64,000 nucleotides of DNA. It comes from Eilatimonas milleporae (lineage in GTDB: Bacteria; Pseudomonadota; Alphaproteobacteria; Sphingomonadales; Kordiimonadaceae). Under the pieces are notes generated by a model. It was not told the DNA's origin and made no database searches. It saw nothing but the letters and a program-made list of their open reading frames with translations. Position numbers and translations under genes: made by a program. Below, piece by piece: positions 60,735-64,000 of this stretch (position 1 is the first letter of the stretch; each line of letters starts with the position of its first letter). The stretch lies in contig NZ_REFR01000012.1 in assembly GCF_003688555.1 (NCBI RefSeq), forward strand, positions 186,001 to 250,000, in the 5' to 3' direction.

Positions 60735-62050
60735 GCAAGCGCATCCTGACGGGTCATATCCCCGCTTAGGGTCTTTCTCAGGGTCCACAGGAACATAACG
60801 GGCGCGAGCGTAAAAATGCTGACGCCGGATAAGGCGTATCGCAGGCTTTCATCGCCATGGGCCGGCGTTAGAAAATCGCTGAGCAGGCCGATAACGAACG
60901 GTCCGACACCCATGCCCAGGATGCTGGCGGCAAACATGATGGACGCCGTGGCAGTGGCGCGGACACGAGGGGGAACCACGCCCTGAACCATTGCGATCGC
61001 AGGCCCGCTTGGCAAGGTGGTGACGATCGTGGCGGCAAGGTTGAAACACAGTGACAGCCCGGCCCATGGGGACAGGGTCATGCCGAGCCAGCAGGGAAAG
61101 GCAACAAGGGATGCAAAGATACAAAGCGTGACGACCTTTTTCGGGTCGTTCCGCATGAGGCGGTTCCCCAGATACCCGCCTGCCAGTATGCCCACCGTTG
61201 AGCCCAGGCCGAAAACCAGACCGAAGAGAATGCCTATCTCGCTTTGGCTCAATTGAAAGGACCGGCTGTAAAATGATGGAATCCACTGGCTGAAGCCGGA
61301 CACGGCCAAAGACATGACGGCGAAATACCAGAGCAGGTTCCGAAAGGATTTTCGCGCCCACAGCAGCAGGACGGCTTTTTTCATGGACGGGGCGGTGGGA
61401 GACGCCTGAAAACCGTCCGCATGGCCGTGTGGCGGCTCGGTCAATGTGAAGAAGATAACGATGCTCAAAAGAATGCCGGGCGCGCCCAAAACCACAAATG
61501 TCAGCCGCCAGCCAATGCTGCCCGACAACAATCCGCCAAGTGCCAGCCCCGCGATGACACCGACCGTCGCGCCCGCCGAATATATGGCAAAGGCGCCCGG
61601 GCGTCTCGAGGGAGAAAAATAATCGCTGAGCAGGGAATGCGACGCCGGGATGCAGCCCGCCTCGCCGATGCCGAGCCCTATTCTTGCCAGCACAAGATGG
61701 AGAAAATTCTGTGCCGCGCCAGTGAGGCTGGCCATCACACTCCACACGATCAACGATCCGGCGATGATATTGCGACGGCTCCATGTGTCGGCCAGCCTGG
61801 CCAGGGGCAGGCCAAAAGACGCATAAAATACGGCAAAGGCGAAGCCGGTTATGAGGCCCAACTGTTTGTCATTGAGCGCGATGTCTTTTTTGATTTCAGG
61901 TAACAGGACCGGCAGCAAAAGGCGGTCCATATAATTCAATACATTTGCCGCCGCCAAGAGCAGGAGCACATAGCCAAGGTATTTCGGGGAGAATGCGTGT
62001 TTTCCACCATCACCTGTTTTTTCCGCCATCAGCCTGTGCACGCTCTCCAT
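60683..62050 (-). CDS. MFS transporter of the spinster-like branch
   Basis: A 455-residue protein with 12 transmembrane helices. NVLNYMDRLLLPVLLPEIKKDI near the N-terminus, GLPLARLADTWSRRNII (the loop 2-3 motif) and ARIGLGIGEAGCIPASHSLL match the spinster/ACS-like MFS group. It may import or export an organic acid or lipid-like compound of the pathway. It is encoded opposite to the operon and downstream of lacI on the same strand, 486 bases away. No operator of the ATGATAGCGCTATCAT type lies upstream. Confidence 0.85.
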   Translation of the reverse strand: MESVHRLMAEKTGDGGKHAFSPKYLGYVLLLLAAANVLNYMDRLLLPVLLPEIKKDIALNDKQLGLITGFAFAVFYASFGLPLARLADTWSRRNIIAGSLIVWSVMASLTGAAQNFLHLVLARIGLGIGEAGCIPASHSLLSDYFSPSRRPGAFAIYSAGATVGVIAGLALGGLLSGSIGWRLTFVVLGAPGILLSIVIFFTLTEPPHGHADGFQASPTAPSMKKAVLLLWARKSFRNLLWYFAVMSLAVSGFSQWIPSFYSRSFQLSQSEIGILFGLVFGLGSTVGILAGGYLGNRLMRNDPKKVVTLCIFASLVAFPCWLGMTLSPWAGLSLCFNLAATIVTTLPSGPAIAMVQGVVPPRVRATATASIMFAASILGMGVGPFVIGLLSDFLTPAHGDESLRYALSGVSIFTLAPVMFLWTLRKTLSGDMTRQDALAQTSSRATRTPTNVPAP

Positions 62051-62536
62051 AGTCGGGCTTCAACGGTTCCCGGAAATCATATAAACTGATGTGTAAGTCT
62101 CTGATGTTGCACGGTAAATCAGTAGTGCAACGCATTCATCGCGCAAGCTTTCCTGCCGCCGTAAACCGGATACATCCAGTCACGGTGGCACAATAATCCC
62201 ATATGTTATTTTAAGCCCTGAACAGGGGTATGCCAAGATGTAAACAGATGCATTGAAGGCCTTGATATGAAAAAGCCATGAACAATACCAATCATAACAT
62301 AAATGCGCGCATATATTGCGGCCGTTTTATGACAATACTGCTTCTGTATATTCTGACCGGAGGGTTTTACACCCTTGAGGTTTTGGATGTTGTCAGTAGA
62401 GCTTGTTTTGAAATTCGCCCAAAAGCAAATTACTGGTGATGGCCGACGCAAAAACTCCAACCTCCACCACTTCCAGCCGAAGAGAGCGCTGTCAGAGCCA
62501 ATGGTTTCGCGCTGGCAGGGCAGGGGGAAACAGCTG
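62051..62536. other. Intergenic region between MFS and lacI genes
   Basis: 486 bases without a supported gene. It carries an inverted repeat GTTGCAC (62106-62112) and GTGCAAC (62125-62131) separated by 12 bases, 56 bases before the MFS start; this could be an operator. CCCTG-AA-CAGGG near 62217-62228 is another short palindrome. The open frames here look like noise. Confidence 0.45.
62106..62131. repeat. Inverted repeat, operator-like
   Basis: Half-sites GTTGCAC and GTGCAAC are perfect complements with a spacing of 19 bases centre to centre, about two helical turns, as expected for a dimeric regulator. It does not match the LacI-type operator of this locus, so another regulator would bind. 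Confidence 0.35.
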
Positions 62537-63583
62537 TCAAACGCTTTCGCGCTGGATGAGCTCATAGCCAACGTCCCAGACACTCTGGGCGATGTCTTCG
62601 CCGCTTAATTTGCGCAGGAACAGATTTGCGATGGTGCTGCCAATCTCATAGCCCTTCAGCCGAATGGTCGTGAGGCTGGGATGCAGTTGTGAAGCAATGT
62701 CGGTGTCCCCGAAACCGGCAATCGCGACGCGTTGGGGGACAGCCCAGTCGTTGCGCGAGCAGGCGAGCGTGGCACCAATCGCAAACATATCCGCGCTGCA
62801 AAAAACCGCTTGGGTTTCGGGGTGTTGCGCAAGCAGTTGTTCCAAAGCCCGGCCGCCGGCGTCAATGCTGAGTTCCCCGGCTTCCACTTGCCGTCCCTCA
62901 ATGCCGGGCAGGCCCGCTTCTTTGAGACCTTCGACAAACCCCTTGAGGCGCGGGTCGACGCGTGCATCAAAGGCCTTGGGCGGCGTGATGAGACCTATTT
63001 TCCGGTAGCCTTTGTCTGCCATGTGTCGCGCCATGTCCGCTGCCGCGCGAAAGGTTGAGCATCCGACAGCCATGTCGATGGGCGCATCGGTCAGCTCAAG
63101 GGTTTCAACAACCGCCACATCGGCGCCTTCCAGCATCTTGCGCGTATTCTGGGTGTGGGCAAATCCTGTGAGAACGATACCGTCCGCGCGCCGGCTTAAA
63201 AACGCACGCACCAGCCGTTCCTCCCTTTCGATGGAGTAGGACGTGCTGCCAATGAGCAACTGATAGCCTTCATCTTCCAGCGTGTCCGACATGCCCTGCA
63301 AAATATCCGAAAACGTCGACGTTTTGATGAGCGGCGCCAGGACCGCGATGATTTTGCTTCTGTTCGATGCCAGACTTCCGGCCATGAGGTTCGGGACATA
63401 GCCGGTCTCCAGGATGGCGGCCTCTATGGCCTTGCGCTTTGCGTCCGATACGGCTTGCGGATTGTTGATGGCCCGTGAAACGGTCATGGCCCCCACGCCG
63501 GCTAAACGCGCCACATCTTCAATCCGCACGCGACCGCTTTTGCGTCTTGTCGTATTTTTCGGGTTCTTGTTTTTCCCGGTCAT
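62537..63583 (-). CDS. LacI-family transcriptional repressor of the catabolic locus
   Basis: A 348-residue regulator. The N-terminal HTH (about 19-45; VARLAGVGAMTVSRAINNP with the hinge further on) is followed by a periplasmic-binding-protein-like effector domain. It resembles the GntR/gluconate branch of LacI (SRRADGIVLTG, AVFCSADMFAIGATLA). It probably binds the GCGC-centred operators at 51780, 55738 and 63842 and is released by a substrate or intermediate. The effector cannot be read from sequence. Its upstream region carries TGTAAGCGGTTCCGCA-like sequence (63700-63715), a half-match to a LacI-type consensus. Confidence 0.9.
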   Translation of the reverse strand: MTGKNKNPKNTTRRKSGRVRIEDVARLAGVGAMTVSRAINNPQAVSDAKRKAIEAAILETGYVPNLMAGSLASNRSKIIAVLAPLIKTSTFSDILQGMSDTLEDEGYQLLIGSTSYSIEREERLVRAFLSRRADGIVLTGFAHTQNTRKMLEGADVAVVETLELTDAPIDMAVGCSTFRAAADMARHMADKGYRKIGLITPPKAFDARVDPRLKGFVEGLKEAGLPGIEGRQVEAGELSIDAGGRALEQLLAQHPETQAVFCSADMFAIGATLACSRNDWAVPQRVAIAGFGDTDIASQLHPSLTTIRLKGYEIGSTIANLFLRKLSGEDIAQSVWDVGYELIQRESV

Positions 63584-63841
63584 GTCAAAACGCCCCCGGC
63601 CTGCGTGACTGTTTCCATCCTGTCAGCTGCCAACCCCCTCCAGTGTCTTGAAAAATAAAGCGACTTAGCACGCTTGAGACTGAAATGTGATGCCATCTTT
63701 GTAAGCGGTTCCGCAAGGCGCATTTTCTTCCGGTCCCGTGTCCACAGTGTGCAAGCCCCGCTGTTATCTTCAAAAACCAGTGATTTCATCTGTGTGATTT
63801 TTGCTACAAATCAGGCAATTCGCATGGTGCGATTTCAAAAA
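63584..63841. other. Region between lacI and the right-edge operators
   Basis: About 258 bases upstream of lacI, reading in both directions. It has a TTGTAAGCGG...CCGCAA imperfect palindrome (63699-63716) that may be a second regulatory site. No gene is supported; a 69-codon minus-strand frame here looks random. Confidence 0.35.
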
Positions 63842-63880
63842 ATGATAGCGCTCCCATAAAATTATGTTAACGCTATCAAT
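63842..63880 (+). promoter_or_regulatory. Two imperfect LacI-type operator copies
   Basis: ATGATAGCGCT (63842-63852) matches the left part of the core and then departs (CCCAT). AACGCTATCAAT (63869-63880) matches the right part. Both lie within 85 bases of the right-edge gene's start, so this gene is likely part of the same regulon. Confidence 0.55.
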
Positions 63881-63925
63881 TAATGATTCGAAATAGGTCA
63901 TATTTGTATTTGGGGAGATAAAAAT

Positions 63926-64000
63926 ATGATGGAGGGGGCCAGGATGACCTTGGGTGAGGAAAAGGCTTCGTGGATGCGTGCCGTGAAATTGGCGGCGCGG
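63926..64000 (+). CDS. N-terminal 25 residues of a gene cut by the right edge
   Basis: ATG 63926 has a strong GGGGAG ribosome binding site 8 bases upstream and lies under the imperfect operators. Only MMEGARMTLGEEKASW and nine more residues are visible, with a basic end, so the function cannot be assigned. In such loci the gene is often a TonB-dependent receptor, but nothing visible proves that here. Confidence 0.55.
   Translation, partial: MMEGARMTLGEEKASWMRAVKLAAR

Noticed and set aside
62206-62583. Leftward 125-codon frame next to lacI.
   Set aside because: It overlaps the lacI 3' end, lacks a ribosome binding site and shows no protein-like pattern.
63699-63716. Binding site of the LacI protein in front of its own gene.
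   Set aside because: It matches only half of a general LacI-type consensus and differs from the GCGC-centred operator found three times in the locus.
1-64000. CRISPR arrays, rRNA genes and prophage modules.
   Set aside because: I looked for regularly spaced repeats, rRNA sequence and phage structural or integrase genes and saw none.

Overview
The window looks like the chromosome of a Gram-negative alphaproteobacterium. Supporting features are the conserved block of double cold-shock protein, DUF192 protein, NDUFS4-like complex I subunit and two tRNAs, a bacterial ceramide (sphingolipid) locus, HspQ, LptF/LptG, and several TonB- and OmpA-type outer-membrane proteins. Codon use is moderately GC-rich. 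I cannot name the genus; marine Kordiimonadales/Emcibacterales-like lineages would fit, but this is a guess.

Layout. (1) 1-11470 is a sphingolipid locus. A leftward arm carries lptF, lptG, a polysaccharide-type flippase and a GNAT-like acyltransferase cut by the window edge. A central rightward arm carries a DUF2141 protein, a ceramide-kinase-like DAGK-fold enzyme and a Tam41-like nucleotidyltransferase. A second leftward operon encodes an acyl-ACP synthetase, a CerR-like reductase, an ACP and serine palmitoyltransferase. Together these could make, phosphorylate, modify and export an anionic ceramide. (2) 11909-19728 is housekeeping: a class V PLP enzyme, RecX, XdhC with a MobA-like protein, NhaB, cold-shock protein, DUF192, a thioesterase, tRNA-Pro, NDUFS4-like and tRNA-Arg. 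(3) 19905-26714 is signalling: a divergent LuxR/LuxI pair, then a secreted cupredoxin-like protein, a membrane c-di-GMP phosphodiesterase and an outer-membrane barrel. (4) 26754-40396 is mixed metabolism: modBC without modA, cystathionine lyase, sulfurtransferase, HspQ, queF/queE/queC, a dicarboxylate-type symporter, an OmpA protein, a LytTR regulator, and a DUF2141 plus carotenoid-oxygenase pair.

(5) 40729-49489 is an iron-uptake island ending at tRNA-Asn. It holds FecI-type sigma, FecR, an STN-containing TonB receptor, DUF3649, PepSY and DUF3325 proteins, and a broken fur gene. Two nearly identical promoter-like elements, one before the receptor and one pointing the other way, may define the sigma factor's target.

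(6) 49956-64000 is a LacI-controlled catabolic regulon. Perfect palindromes with the core ATGATAGCGCTATCAT lie between the amidohydrolase and the kinase, and before the POT transporter. Imperfect copies precede the gene at the right edge. The encoded set is a hydroxylysine-kinase-like APH kinase, an AGXT2L-like PLP phospho-lyase, four transporters, a membrane-anchored amidohydrolase, a serine beta-lactamase-fold enzyme, an alpha/beta hydrolase and the LacI regulator. My best reading is breakdown of peptides or amides that release a hydroxylated amino acid or amino alcohol, which is then phosphorylated and split by the lyase. This locus and the sphingolipid locus are the most interesting parts of the window.
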